A stretch of DNA of 64,000 nt from Burkholderiales bacterium. Its GTDB lineage: Bacteria > Pseudomonadota > Gammaproteobacteria > Burkholderiales > Ga0077523. Positions 1-8,493 of this stretch are shown piece after piece (positions within the stretch are counted from its first letter, which is position 1; every line of letters begins with the position of its first letter). A model generated the notes under the pieces. That model had not been told where the DNA came from and did no database searches. It saw nothing but the letters and a program-made list of their open reading frames with translations. The stretch covers positions 1-64,000 of the forward strand of contig JAIESW010000015.1 of the NCBI GenBank assembly GCA_019745565.1, in the 5' to 3' direction. The translations under genes were made by a program, and so were the position numbers.

Positions 1-271
1 CCGGCAGGTCCATGAGCGACGGATAGAACGCCTTGCGCGGCGCCTTGCCCATCTCCTTCATCATCTCGCCCATCTCGGCGCCCATCTCGCCACCCGCCAT
101 GCCGCCGCTGGCCGGCGCCATCGAAGGCGCCGCGGCGGCGGCTCCGGCGGGGTGGTGCTTCGCATGCTCCTCGGGGCTTTGAGCCCCTACGAGGCCCGAC
201 CACAGGCCGGTAACGATAGCGAGGATCGCGAGACCGATTCGAGCGCCTGCGAATAGGTTGTTAGTCGTCAT
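1..271 (-). CDS. Small secreted Met/His-rich protein, N-terminal part (runs off the window)
   Basis: Ninety codons are visible before the window edge cuts the gene. The ATG lies behind AAGAGGATC, a weak ribosome site. The product opens with a hydrophobic signal peptide ending near VGAQ (residues about 8-32), then EHAKHH and an Ala/Pro/Met/Gly linker with several GEM and EMG steps, and ends, as far as visible, in KAFYPSLMDLP. It is the last visible gene of the minus-strand metal island, so a periplasmic metal-binding or sensing role is likely, but this is inferred from composition and place. I do not recognise a named family with certainty. Confidence 0.75.
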   Translation of the reverse strand, partial: MTTNNLFAGARIGLAILAIVTGLWSGLVGAQSPEEHAKHHPAGAAAAAPSMAPASGGMAGGEMGAEMGEMMKEMGKAPRKAFYPSLMDLP

Positions 272-318
272 GATCCTCTTCGACGGCGATACGTGTCTTC
301 ACATGAAGGTCGTGGATG

Positions 319-1458
319 TCAGGACGTCGGCTTCCTGCCGAGCAGCGCGTCCCGCTGCGAATCGGTCAGCACTTGGGCGGCCTCGCCGACGGCACGGATG
401 AACGCGGCCCGTTGTTCCGCTCGCAGGTCCGCGATGACGCGCAGTTGCTCGTGGATCTTGACGGTATCCGGCAGGTCCGCACCCGTCAGCACGAAGAGCG
501 CCTGTTCCGCTTCCGCGACCTGTCGTTCGTAGGTCGCGTTGGTCAGCAGCGCTTGCTCGCGGACCCGGTTCAGCCGAGCCTGCTGATCCACGCTGAGCGT
601 GATGTGCTGCGAGTGATTCAGGAAGAAGCCTTCGGCGCCGATGTGGTACAGGTGCGAGCGGCCGGGAAATCCCGGCAGGCTCGTAGTGGGACGCGCGGTG
701 CTACCCATCCCACCCATGCCCTTCATCTCTGCCATGCAGCACCCCATGGCTTTCATGCCGCTCCCCGCCATCCGACCGCGCGACATGGGGCTGCCGCCGG
801 AACCCATGCCGCCCATCTCGCTCGAATCCATGGCCATGCCGCTGGAACTCATCCCGCCCGAGGAGCCGGCGTCGGGTGCCGGCATCGTGTCCATGTCGTC
901 GTCCATCGCCATCGGCGCCGAGGGGCTCGAGCCGGACATCCCGTCGTCGCTCATCTTCGAACCGGCGCTCGATGGGTTCGCACCCATCGCGCCCATTTCG
1001 TCGGAGTCCATGCCCATGCCGCCGGACGCTCCGGCCTTCTGCCCGCCCACCGGCGGCATCGAGCCCGACATGCTCGGGTCGTCGTCCATCGCCATCGCGG
1101 GCGCCGAACCCATCATCGAGGCACTGCTGCTCCCGGACATCGTCCCCACGGTGCTGGCTGCGCGACGCGACTTGGTACGCTTCGGCGCGACCTTGTCGCG
1201 TTCCATCGCCGAACGGAGTTCCGTTACTTGCTTGCGCAAGGCGCGCAGCTCGTTCGCCAAGGCATCCTTGTCGGCGCCGGAGCTTTTCTTGGCCATGCCG
1301 GTGCTCGGCATGCGCATCATGTCGTCGTCCGCGTGAACCGTGCCGTTCGCACTGAGCGTCCCGAGGCCGATGGCCAGCAGTGCCGTCCAGGCAAGGGATC
1401 GAGCGAACGCTGCGTGTCCTGCGGGAAGGTGTCGGCTCTCTGGTTGAACGTATTTCAT
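319..1458 (-). CDS. Met/Asp/Ser/Gly-rich periplasmic protein with Spy/CpxP-like C-terminal helices
   Basis: The 379-residue product starts at an ATG behind AGGAGCATCGAG; upstream in-frame codons have no ribosome site. A signal peptide (residues about 18-43, ending VHA) is followed by a short coiled coil with two heptad-like stretches (about 60-90). A low-complexity block of about 160 residues then repeats MAMDDD, SGSMP and MGGMG units. The last 110 residues are predicted helical, with FFLNHSQHITLSVDQQARL and LTDSQRDALLG, which recall the LTxxQ motifs of Spy/CpxP/CnrR-type periplasmic metal sensors and chaperones. Met and Asp clusters suggest Cu(I)/Ag(I) or divalent metal binding. Function is inferred from composition and from the resistance-island context. 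Confidence 0.8.
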   Translation of the reverse strand: MKYVQPESRHLPAGHAAFARSLAWTALLAIGLGTLSANGTVHADDDMMRMPSTGMAKKSSGADKDALANELRALRKQVTELRSAMERDKVAPKRTKSRRAASTVGTMSGSSSASMMGSAPAMAMDDDPSMSGSMPPVGGQKAGASGGMGMDSDEMGAMGANPSSAGSKMSDDGMSGSSPSAPMAMDDDMDTMPAPDAGSSGGMSSSGMAMDSSEMGGMGSGGSPMSRGRMAGSGMKAMGCCMAEMKGMGGMGSTARPTTSLPGFPGRSHLYHIGAEGFFLNHSQHITLSVDQQARLNRVREQALLTNATYERQVAEAEQALFVLTGADLPDTVKIHEQLRVIADLRAEQRAAFIRAVGEAAQVLTDSQRDALLGRKPTS

Positions 1459-1716
1459 CTCGATGCTCCTTTGAATGAATGGCGAAAGGCGACCGGTCCC
1501 GCGACGCCGCCGTGTGGCGGTATCCATGGGCAATGCATCGGCCCTCGTCGAAGATGACACGGTACGAAACGCTCTCGGCTCGGATGGGCCGGTCTGTTTC
1601 GAAGGCCGTGCGTCACCGCAAAGCAGACTGCGATCGCGCCGCCTTCGTGTCGCCCCTGCTTGACTTGCCGCGGTGAAGTCCGTTGCGGGACGCCACCGCG
1701 GCACCGGTTTACCCGG

Positions 1717-2082
1717 TCATTTCACCTCGGTTGCGGCTTCCCGGTGCGCCTTGGCGAGATCTATGTACTCCTCGGCCGCCTTGTCGGACAGCTTTGCGAG
1801 ATTTTCGCAATGGGACGCCGTTCCGTGCGTACCCTCGCCTCGGCCGACTGGCGAACTATGGTAGAACTTCGCCAGATTGCGATGCTTCTGGGCTTCAGCC
1901 TTCGCGGCGGCGGCGGCCTTCTCGTAGTCCGCGGCCACTGCCTCATGGTCGGCCTTGGTCTTGGCGCCGGCCACCGCCTTCTCCGTGGGAGAGGGTGTCT
2001 GGGCGGCGACAAGGCCCGCCTGGCCCACGGCCACGACGAAGACGATGGCATAGAACAGGGAACGGATTGCGGTCTTGCTCAT
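1717..2082 (-). CDS. Small secreted alpha-helical protein of the metal island
   Basis: The 121-residue product starts at an ATG behind AGGAGCATCAA. Residues about 5-28 form a signal peptide ending VAAQ. The mature part is almost all helix: Ala/Lys/Glu-rich segments surround a short loop HSSPVGRGEGTHGTASHCE with three histidines and one cysteine, which could bind a metal. I recognise it only as a small conserved-looking periplasmic protein. It lies 109 nt downstream of a histidine kinase gene in the same direction and upstream of the Met-rich protein, so the three small proteins and the kinase pair may be one transcription unit. Confidence 0.8.
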   Translation of the reverse strand: MSKTAIRSLFYAIVFVVAVGQAGLVAAQTPSPTEKAVAGAKTKADHEAVAADYEKAAAAAKAEAQKHRNLAKFYHSSPVGRGEGTHGTASHCENLAKLSDKAAEEYIDLAKAHREAATEVK

Positions 2083-2191
2083 TTGATGCTCCTCGAATTG
2101 AACGACGTTGACCTTCGATTCGCGCGTCGATCGCGCTTCTGTTTTCTGGACTGACACCCGAAACCGCTCCGGTGATGCAACCGCGACAGCT

Positions 2192-3730
2192 TCACGCCTC
2201 ACCCAGCTTTCGTTCGTTCGACGACGAAGATCTGTTCTCGGACCGGGCGGGAAAGGAGATCTGCTCCGAGGATTCCCGCACGAGAGGCAGCGTGAAGCGG
2301 AAGCTCGCGCCACGAACTGGCGGTGACCGGGCGCGGATCTCACCGCCATGCAACTCGACGATGCGCTTCGCGATGGCGAGTCCGAGCCCGAGACCGCTTT
2401 TCGCGGTTCCTGCGCTTGAAGGACCACGGTAGAATCGTTCGAATACGTGGGTGACTTGGTCGGGAGGGATGCCAGGGCCGGTGTCGGTCACCTGGATCTC
2501 GGCCCACGTCCCGGCAAGCCGCGCGTCAACGCGGACCGTACCGCCCGCCGGGGTGTGCTCGATGGCGTTCTGCACGAGATTTCCCAGCAGCCTTTCGACC
2601 ATGGCAGGATCGGCGTCGAGCGGTGGACATGCTTCGAGGCCTGCGGGAACGAGCAGCGAAACGTTCTTCGCGGCAGCCGCCAACTCGAATCGGCGGTGCA
2701 CGATCGCTACCGCTTCCGAGAGCGGGAACGGCTCGCGATCGATCTTCATTTCGGGTGACTCGAGGCGCGCGAGATCCATCAAGTCGTCGAGCAGCCGGAC
2801 CAGGAGTTTGGTCTCGTCGAGAGAAACAGCGCACAGTCGCTTGCGCTCCTCGTCGCCGAGATGGTCCCGCGACGCGACGGTCTCGATGTATCCCGACAGC
2901 GAAGAAATCGGAGTGCGCAGGTCGTGCGAGATTGCTGCGAAGAGGACGCGCCGTTCGTCGTCGGCCGCCTTCAGCGCCTGCACTTGATCGGCGATGCGCT
3001 TGGCGAGGCCCCCTATGCCGTGCTCGAGCCTTCGGATCTCGCTGGGTGCAGTCGAACTGAGGCCCTCCGTCTTCGGCATCGACGGGTTGGCCGTATCCAA
3101 CGATTCGACATGCTGCGCGAGCCGCGTGAGCGGGTCGGAGATGCCGCGCAAGGCGAAGTGTGCCGCGAGGGCGGTGAGGCCAATCCAGCACCCGACTAGC
3201 CAGGCGAGATCGCTCCAGGCGACGCTCGCCAGAAGCGAGAGATCCTTGTGCACGATGTACAGGTAGCCCGGAACTCCCCCGAGATCGACCGGTTCGATCG
3301 CCACCGGTTTGGTCGCCCGCACGAAGCGGGGATCGATACCAGGCTGCAATGTGTCGGCGGTTGCCGAAGCGAGTCGCGTGAGCATGTCGCGGGGAATGGC
3401 TTCGAATTCGCGAGCGAGGCGACCCGTGGACGAAGCGAGAACCGTCCCCTCACGGTTGACCCAGTACAGATCGACCGTCGGGTTCAGACCGACCATCTGA
3501 CGCAGCGTCGCGTCGGCTCGCGCGGGCTCGCCACCGTCGACACCAGTGCCCACTCCTTGAGCGAGCAACCGCGCGGCGAACGTCGGGTCGTAGGCTTCGA
3601 AGAGTTCGCGGTGAGCACGTTCGTGCGATCGCTGCATCGACCACAGCACCATCGACAGCATGACGACGCACACCAGCAGAACCACCGCGACCAGTCGGAC
3701 GCGTATGGTTCGAAGCACAGCGAGGTTCAT
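2192..3730 (-). CDS. Sensor histidine kinase (HAMP/HisKA/HATPase) of two-component pair 1
   Basis: The 512-residue inner-membrane sensor has TM1 at about 10-30, a periplasmic sensor domain to about 167 and TM2 at about 168-192, followed by HAMP. The phospho-acceptor box AISHDLRTP holds His269. The ATP-binding domain shows an N box (LGNLVQNAIEHTP), G1 (DTGPGIP) and G2 (GLGLGLAIAK). The ATG overlaps the TGA of the response regulator by 4 nt (ATGA), so the pair is translationally coupled. The C-terminal tail after the last strand is Ser/Arg/Glu-rich and looks unstructured. The ligand is unknown; the neighbourhood suggests copper, redox or envelope stress. Confidence 0.93.
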   Translation of the reverse strand: MNLAVLRTIRVRLVAVVLLVCVVMLSMVLWSMQRSHERAHRELFEAYDPTFAARLLAQGVGTGVDGGEPARADATLRQMVGLNPTVDLYWVNREGTVLASSTGRLAREFEAIPRDMLTRLASATADTLQPGIDPRFVRATKPVAIEPVDLGGVPGYLYIVHKDLSLLASVAWSDLAWLVGCWIGLTALAAHFALRGISDPLTRLAQHVESLDTANPSMPKTEGLSSTAPSEIRRLEHGIGGLAKRIADQVQALKAADDERRVLFAAISHDLRTPISSLSGYIETVASRDHLGDEERKRLCAVSLDETKLLVRLLDDLMDLARLESPEMKIDREPFPLSEAVAIVHRRFELAAAAKNVSLLVPAGLEACPPLDADPAMVERLLGNLVQNAIEHTPAGGTVRVDARLAGTWAEIQVTDTGPGIPPDQVTHVFERFYRGPSSAGTAKSGLGLGLAIAKRIVELHGGEIRARSPPVRGASFRFTLPLVRESSEQISFPARSENRSSSSNERKLGEA

Positions 3731-4533
3731 CCCCGCCGCTCCGGCCCAAAACAGTATCCGACGCCCCAGGCCGTCATGACGTAGATGGGGTGCGACGGAT
3801 CCGGCTCGATCTTCGAGCGCAGACGATTGATGTGAGACTTCACCGTGTTGTCGAGCCCTGCATAGTCCTGGCTCCAGACGCGATCGAGCAACTGCGAGCG
3901 CGTGAAGACACGTCCGGGATGGCTGGCAAGCAGCCAGAGGAGATCGAACTCCTTGGCGGTCAGCGCCACGGGCTTTCCGGCGACAGTGACGCTGCGGCTG
4001 TCTTCCTCCAGCAGGATATCGCCGTAGGACACGATCGCGCCCGATTCGGCGTCCGCTTTGCCTGCAGGTGTCCGGTCGCCACGCCGCAACTGCGCGCGTA
4101 CGCGGGCCAGAAGTTCGGAAACGCCGAAGGGTTTGGATACGTAGTCGTCTGCGCCGGCATCCAATCCAGCCACTCGGTCTGCTTCGGTATGGAGCGCGGA
4201 GAGCATCAGGATGCCGGAGGTGATCCCGCGCGCTCGCAATTTGCGGCAGATCGTCAATCCGTCGATGCCGGGGAGAGATACGTCGAGGACGACAAGATCG
4301 AACGGTTCAGCGGCGGCCTGCAGGTAGCCGCTGTTGCCGTCGTGCGCGATCACCACATCGAAGCCTTCGCGCTCTAGGTGCATGCGCACGAGGTTGGCGA
4401 GGTTGACGTGATCCTCGATCACGAGAATCTTGTGCGCTGGTGACATCGCCGCGTTCGCGATGCCCTGGACTAGTCGCGGCGCAGCCATGATTCGCGGTCG
4501 GTTCTCGGTCGTCGCACTGCTGGTGGAAAACAT
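3727..4533 (-). CDS. OmpR-family response regulator of two-component pair 1
   Basis: The product is a DNA-binding regulator with a receiver domain (acidic pair ED, phosphorylated Asp84 in VVLDVSLPG, Lys in KPF) and an OmpR winged-helix domain (LTAKEFDLLWLL, SHINRLRSKIE, GVGYCF). With the first ATG the protein has 268 residues, and AGGG lies 8 nt upstream. An internal ATG at 4446 would give the usual short N terminus (MSPAHKILVIED) but has a poor ribosome site, so the first 29 residues are uncertain. It is the promoter-proximal gene of the pair. Two FNR-type palindromes lie upstream and may tie its expression to oxygen. Confidence 0.92.
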   Translation of the reverse strand: MFSTSSATTENRPRIMAAPRLVQGIANAAMSPAHKILVIEDHVNLANLVRMHLEREGFDVVIAHDGNSGYLQAAAEPFDLVVLDVSLPGIDGLTICRKLRARGITSGILMLSALHTEADRVAGLDAGADDYVSKPFGVSELLARVRAQLRRGDRTPAGKADAESGAIVSYGDILLEEDSRSVTVAGKPVALTAKEFDLLWLLASHPGRVFTRSQLLDRVWSQDYAGLDNTVKSHINRLRSKIEPDPSHPIYVMTAWGVGYCFGPERRG

Positions 4534-4610
4534 GGGTTTTCCCTGTGGATCGTTCGGAGACCAGTTTCCTCAACAATGGTCACGCTTCGGTAACGTCCAT
4601 GCGGCGACAC

Positions 4611-4624
4611 TTGATCCATGTCAA
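4611..4624. promoter_or_regulatory. FNR/ANR-type box, one mismatch
   Basis: TTGATCCATGTCAA matches the FNR consensus TTGAT-N4-ATCAA at all but one base. It is centred 84 nt upstream of the response-regulator start codon. With the box at 4701 it heads an imperfect 32-bp direct repeat. Confidence 0.55.
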
Positions 4625-4700
4625 GAATCGACCGAATCCTCGTCTTGCGGCGTGAGGGCCGTGCCGGACCTGCGACGATTTCGTCGTGCGACCGCAACGT

Positions 4701-4714
4701 TTGATCTACATCAA
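4701..4714. promoter_or_regulatory. FNR/ANR-type box, perfect consensus
   Basis: TTGATCTACATCAA is a perfect TTGAT-N4-ATCAA palindrome. It lies in the 282-nt gap between the cytochrome c gene and the response regulator, 90 bp from a second, weaker box. Position and symmetry fit oxygen-dependent control of the downstream two-component genes. Confidence 0.65.
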
Positions 4715-4815
4715 AAGTCGATCGAATCGGCGCTGTATCGGCCCGGTTGGGCGAGATCTGTCGGGTGCACCGACACAGACGCGAGCCTCGTCTCGTCGTG
4801 GCGGTTGGTCGTCGC

Positions 4816-5457
4816 TCAACGGGCATGTTTGGGGTTGCCATCGCCGTGTCCGGACTCGTGCCGATCAGGGACCCCCTCGGGGGCGGTGGAGTGGTCGGCA
4901 ACGCCGCTTCTCCCGGCATGAGAGTGCCCGTCGCTTGACTCCACGAGTTCGCGGTACTCCGATGCGGACATCTTCGGCAGGCGCTGCACGAACGCCACGA
5001 GATCCCAGATCGCGGCATCTTCCATCCCGCCCTTGGACCAGGCCGGCATCCCGGAGGCCTTGATGCCGTGCTTGATGATCCAGAACTTCCTCGCGGCACC
5101 GCCGGCTGCGCGCGAGCTGCCGGCCTCGAATTTCGCGAGGTTGGGCGGTTGCGGGTAGAGCCCCGCACGGACTTCGGAATTCTCGACGCCGGGCTCCAGA
5201 TGACAGCCGCTGCACATCGCAGCATAGTTGCCCGCACCGCGGCGCACTTGCGCCACGTCACCGAGATCGCCGGGCGGTGCGATGTCTTCGATGCGCCGTG
5301 CGATGGAGCGCTCGCGCGCGAAGGCGATCAACCGATATGTGACTGCGGTGTGCGGCGTATCGGCGGCGACATCGAACGCGCCGGTATAGATGACCACGCC
5401 GGCGGCGGCGATCGCGGCGAGAAGCGCGCAGACGATCCCTACGAGTATCTTCGACAT
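4816..5457 (-). CDS. Membrane-anchored mono-haem cytochrome c
   Basis: The 213-residue product has an N-terminal hydrophobic anchor (about 5-26), a single haem-binding motif CSGCH and a distal GMPAW segment that can supply the axial methionine. A His/Gly/Asp-rich tail (SSDGHSHAGRSG onwards) resembles a metal-binding extension. ATG is preceded by AGGACTACCGGAC. It starts 12 nt after the ArnT-like gene and closes that coupled gene series. It is probably a periplasmic electron carrier. The His-rich tail and the copper context suggest, without proof, a link to copper redox chemistry. Confidence 0.88.
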   Translation of the reverse strand: MSKILVGIVCALLAAIAAAGVVIYTGAFDVAADTPHTAVTYRLIAFARERSIARRIEDIAPPGDLGDVAQVRRGAGNYAAMCSGCHLEPGVENSEVRAGLYPQPPNLAKFEAGSSRAAGGAARKFWIIKHGIKASGMPAWSKGGMEDAAIWDLVAFVQRLPKMSASEYRELVESSDGHSHAGRSGVADHSTAPEGVPDRHESGHGDGNPKHAR

Positions 5458-5469
5458 GTCCGGTAGTCC

Positions 5470-7269
5470 TCAGGGTTGCGTGGAACGGGCCGTCTCCGGG
5501 GTGCGGGCCTGCTCGACCTCCTCCACGGTCGTCGCAAGCGCTCCGGTAGGCGCGTCGGGCTTTCCAGCGATGACCCTCCTGCGGTCCCGCGCCAGCTCGG
5601 TGAGGGGAACACCGCGGTCCACGAGGGCTTCGAACGTCTGCGGCGACATCAGCGCCAGAGGTCGTGTGTCCCGCCGCCATCGTTGCTCGAACGCGTCGAG
5701 GTCGCGGACCCCCCGCCAAGGCTCCATGCGCAGGCCGAGCGCGAGTTCGTCCTCATAGTCCACCAGCGTGAGCGGTTTGCCGAGATAGAACGGCAGCGTG
5801 TGATCGAAGATCTGCACCGCGTAGAACGGTTGGCTCCGATCCAGATGCGGTCGAACGGTCTGTGCAAGATCGTACGCGGACCGGCTGCCGCGCAGGGCGT
5901 CGTGACCTGCGATCAGCAGTTGCGTGCCTGCGTGAACGCCCACCGCGAGCGCCAGGAGCGCCGGCAGCATCGACCGATCGCCGTTCGAGCGCCGGCGCGC
6001 ATGGCGCCATGCGAACACGGCGCTGACAGTCCAGGCCATGCCGCCGGCGACGATCCACGGTGCATAGGCACCATAGGGAGCGCGGGTCGCGTCTTGCGCG
6101 GCGCCATAGAGCATGGCGACGCCGATCACGGCGATGACGAGCCCGGTGACACCCGCGAAGCCCGCGATTTCGCGGTAGGCGCGTTGGCCGGCGTCCGCGA
6201 GCCCGATGCCGGCGAGCATCGCGAGCGGCGGAACCGCGGGCAGGATGTACCCGGGCAGCTTCGATCGCGATGCCGTGAAGAACGCGAGGATGACCACGGT
6301 CCAAAGCAGCAGCGCGAGCCGCACGCGTAGCGCGGTCCGCGACGAATGTCCGAGCGCGTTCGTGCGAGCGTGCTGTGCCGTCGGCAGAGCCAGCAGCCAG
6401 GGCAGGAAACCGAGCGGCAGCAGGACGACGAAGTACCACCAGGGGCCGAGGCGATCGTTGCCTCCGACGAAGCGGTCGAAGTGTTCGTGGACGAAGAAGA
6501 ACGGGGCGAACTCCGGATTGCGCAGCGAGACGACGACGAACCAGGGCGCGGCGATGGCGAGGAAGAGCGCACCGCCGGTCGCCGGTCGCAGTTCGCGCAG
6601 CAGGAACCACTGGCGGGTCCAGGCGACGTAGGAGCCCAGGACGATTCCAGGCAAGACGACGCCGATGAGTCCTTTCGACAGCACCGCCAGCGCCATCGCG
6701 ACCCATGCACCGTGGATCCACAGCGTTCGTGCTCGCGGCGTGGCGCCGGTGCGGAAGGCGAGCAGGAAAGCGCTGCAGGCGAGTTGCAGGAAGAACGACA
6801 CCCCCATGTCGAGCGAACTCACGCGGCTGCCGACGAGCCACAACGGAGTCGCCGCCAGCACCAGCCCCGACGCGATACCGGCGGTGGGCGAGACGAGTCT
6901 TCCAGCGGTATAGCCCGCCAGCAGCACGCCCAGAAAACCGGTGGCTGCGGTCCACAGGCGGGCGGTCCACTCGCTCGGACCGAACGCGCGGTATGCGAGC
7001 GCCGTGGCCCAGTATTGGAGCGGCGGCTTCTCGAAGTACTTCAGTTCGTTGTAGCGCGGCGTGACCCAGTCGCCCGAAGCCGCCATCTCGCGGGCGATCT
7101 CGGCGTAGCGGCCCTCGTCGGGGGCCGTGAGCTTGCGCGCCCCGAGCGTTCCGAACCAGAGCATGGCAGCCACCAGTATCGCGGTGAGCACCAGTGCCGG
7201 TCTCGGCCACGACGAGGCCGTCTCGCTCCACGGCGCGTGCATTCGACCGGATGCGGCCGGCGCGACCAT
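5470..7269 (-). CDS. ArnT-like membrane glycosyltransferase (GT-C fold, PMT/GT83 type)
   Basis: The 599-residue integral membrane enzyme has about eleven hydrophobic segments. The first periplasmic loop carries LTAPDEGRYAEIAREM (about 48-63), the Asp-Glu motif that acts in ArnT and related polyprenyl-phosphate-sugar transferases, followed by PRYNELKYFEKPPLQYW, typical of ArnT. The C-terminal third is a soluble periplasmic domain. Its ATG directly follows the TGA of the radical SAM gene (TGAATG), so translation is coupled. The family moves a lipid-linked sugar to lipid A, protein or another envelope acceptor. Neither donor nor acceptor can be told from sequence. ArnT-like enzymes in polymyxin operons sit with arn genes, and none is present here. 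Confidence 0.88.
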   Translation of the reverse strand: MVAPAASGRMHAPWSETASSWPRPALVLTAILVAAMLWFGTLGARKLTAPDEGRYAEIAREMAASGDWVTPRYNELKYFEKPPLQYWATALAYRAFGPSEWTARLWTAATGFLGVLLAGYTAGRLVSPTAGIASGLVLAATPLWLVGSRVSSLDMGVSFFLQLACSAFLLAFRTGATPRARTLWIHGAWVAMALAVLSKGLIGVVLPGIVLGSYVAWTRQWFLLRELRPATGGALFLAIAAPWFVVVSLRNPEFAPFFFVHEHFDRFVGGNDRLGPWWYFVVLLPLGFLPWLLALPTAQHARTNALGHSSRTALRVRLALLLWTVVILAFFTASRSKLPGYILPAVPPLAMLAGIGLADAGQRAYREIAGFAGVTGLVIAVIGVAMLYGAAQDATRAPYGAYAPWIVAGGMAWTVSAVFAWRHARRRSNGDRSMLPALLALAVGVHAGTQLLIAGHDALRGSRSAYDLAQTVRPHLDRSQPFYAVQIFDHTLPFYLGKPLTLVDYEDELALGLRMEPWRGVRDLDAFEQRWRRDTRPLALMSPQTFEALVDRGVPLTELARDRRRVIAGKPDAPTGALATTVEEVEQARTPETARSTQP

Positions 7270-8493
7270 TCAGGACTTGCGTCGCGCTGTGATGCGGATC
7301 GGTGCCCGCACCCCGGTCTCGCGGTGCAGGGTCGCCTTGGCCTGAGGCGCGAGCGGTGCGGCCGCAGGCCCGGGCGACGCTCCCCGATCGGGGGCCAGGG
7401 AGACGCCCATGGCTTCCCGCACCATCTCGCCGGCGATCCGAGGATAGGCGGCGGGGTTGAACAGCAGGTTGACCGACATGTTGCATTCGTGGGTGCAGAA
7501 ACACTTGCTCTTGTGCACGAACTCCCGGATCTCGCGGGCCTCCTCCGCGGCCCAGAGCGCCCGGAAGTCGTAGTTGGCTTCGCGCAGGTTGCCGATCTTG
7601 CGGTTCAGCAGCTCGCACGGATAGACGTCGCCTTCTTCGGAAATGACCGCCGACAAGGCACCCGCGTAGCACGGCGTCTGGTAGGTTCCGGTCTCGAGGG
7701 TCTTCAGCACCGTCCGGGTGGACAGCCGCTCCTTCGCATGGACGAAGCGTGCGAGCGGCATGTTCGAGTAGTAGCGCAACTCGCCGTCGGCGTAGGCCCG
7801 CTCGAGCCGCGCCTTGATGTTGCGGTACTTCGCCACGTCCGCCAGTTCGATCGCCGGCACCATGGCCTCGCCCCGGACGAACGACAGGTCCCAGTTGTCG
7901 GGCTTCAGTTTGCGCACGACCAGTTCGAACATCTCGTCCATCTCGTCCTGGTTCCATGCGCAGAACGTCGTCGTGATGCCGACCCCGAGATTGGGGACGC
8001 GGTCGCGCAGCTTCGCCAGCGCGTGGAACGTCTCGATCGTGCGCTCGAAGTTACGCGGCACGCCGCGGATGCGGTCGTGCGTGGCCTGCAGCCCGTCGAG
8101 CGAGCAGAGGATGCCGACGAAGGTCTCCGGGCAGCGCGCCACCAGCCGTTCGGCCGAGTCGACGATCTTGTAGGTCTGGATCCCGTTGGTGTTGATCGAC
8201 AGCGTCACCGGCCGCAGCCGGTCGTGCAGGATACCCGCGAACTCCGGCAGATCGTTGCGCAGGAACGGCTCGCCGCCGGTGAAGGCTACCCACAGTACCC
8301 GGTCGAGGCTCGCGGCGATGCGGTCGACCTCATCGAGGGTCAGTTCCTTCTGTCCCTGATTGAGGCTGTCCCAGTAGAAGCAGTGCTTGCATACCGCGTT
8401 GCACCGAGCCGTCACGAAGAACGTCAGGTGCAGCGGCAGGCCGCGTTTCGACCACAAACGCGGCAGGTGCGACGCGGCGTTGAGTGTTCCCAT
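7270..8493 (-). CDS. Radical SAM enzyme with SPASM-type C-terminal cysteines
   Basis: The 407-residue product starts at an ATG behind GGGAGGTTTCAAGA. The radical SAM cluster motif CNAVCKHC binds the SAM-cleaving 4Fe-4S cluster, and FTGGEPFLRNDLPEF is the SAM-contact GGEP motif. The C-terminal third has a SPASM-like series: CYAG, YPCELL, then CFCTHEC, able to hold one or two extra clusters. A Pro/Ala-rich tail follows. SPASM enzymes modify peptides, proteins or sugars. Here it lies between a GT2 enzyme and an ArnT-like enzyme and just after a small secreted protein, so its substrate may be that protein or a glycolipid. The substrate is not known. Confidence 0.9.
   Translation of the reverse strand: MGTLNAASHLPRLWSKRGLPLHLTFFVTARCNAVCKHCFYWDSLNQGQKELTLDEVDRIAASLDRVLWVAFTGGEPFLRNDLPEFAGILHDRLRPVTLSINTNGIQTYKIVDSAERLVARCPETFVGILCSLDGLQATHDRIRGVPRNFERTIETFHALAKLRDRVPNLGVGITTTFCAWNQDEMDEMFELVVRKLKPDNWDLSFVRGEAMVPAIELADVAKYRNIKARLERAYADGELRYYSNMPLARFVHAKERLSTRTVLKTLETGTYQTPCYAGALSAVISEEGDVYPCELLNRKIGNLREANYDFRALWAAEEAREIREFVHKSKCFCTHECNMSVNLLFNPAAYPRIAGEMVREAMGVSLAPDRGASPGPAAAPLAPQAKATLHRETGVRAPIRITARRKS

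Noticed and set aside
316..1557. Long plus-strand frame of 413 codons opposite the Met-rich protein
   Set aside because: His/Arg/Gly-rich composition and lack of a ribosome site are typical of the shadow of a GC-rich gene; the minus-strand frame has a signal peptide, ribosome site and family-like C terminus.
4430..4921. 163-codon plus-strand frame across the FNR-box region
   Set aside because: No ribosome site and no protein-like composition; the region is better explained as the promoter of the two-component genes.
5470..7269. True arnT of the lipid A L-Ara4N (polymyxin) pathway
   Set aside because: No arnB, arnC, arnA, arnD or arnEF is present and the gene sits in a copper/radical SAM set, so only ArnT-like is claimed.
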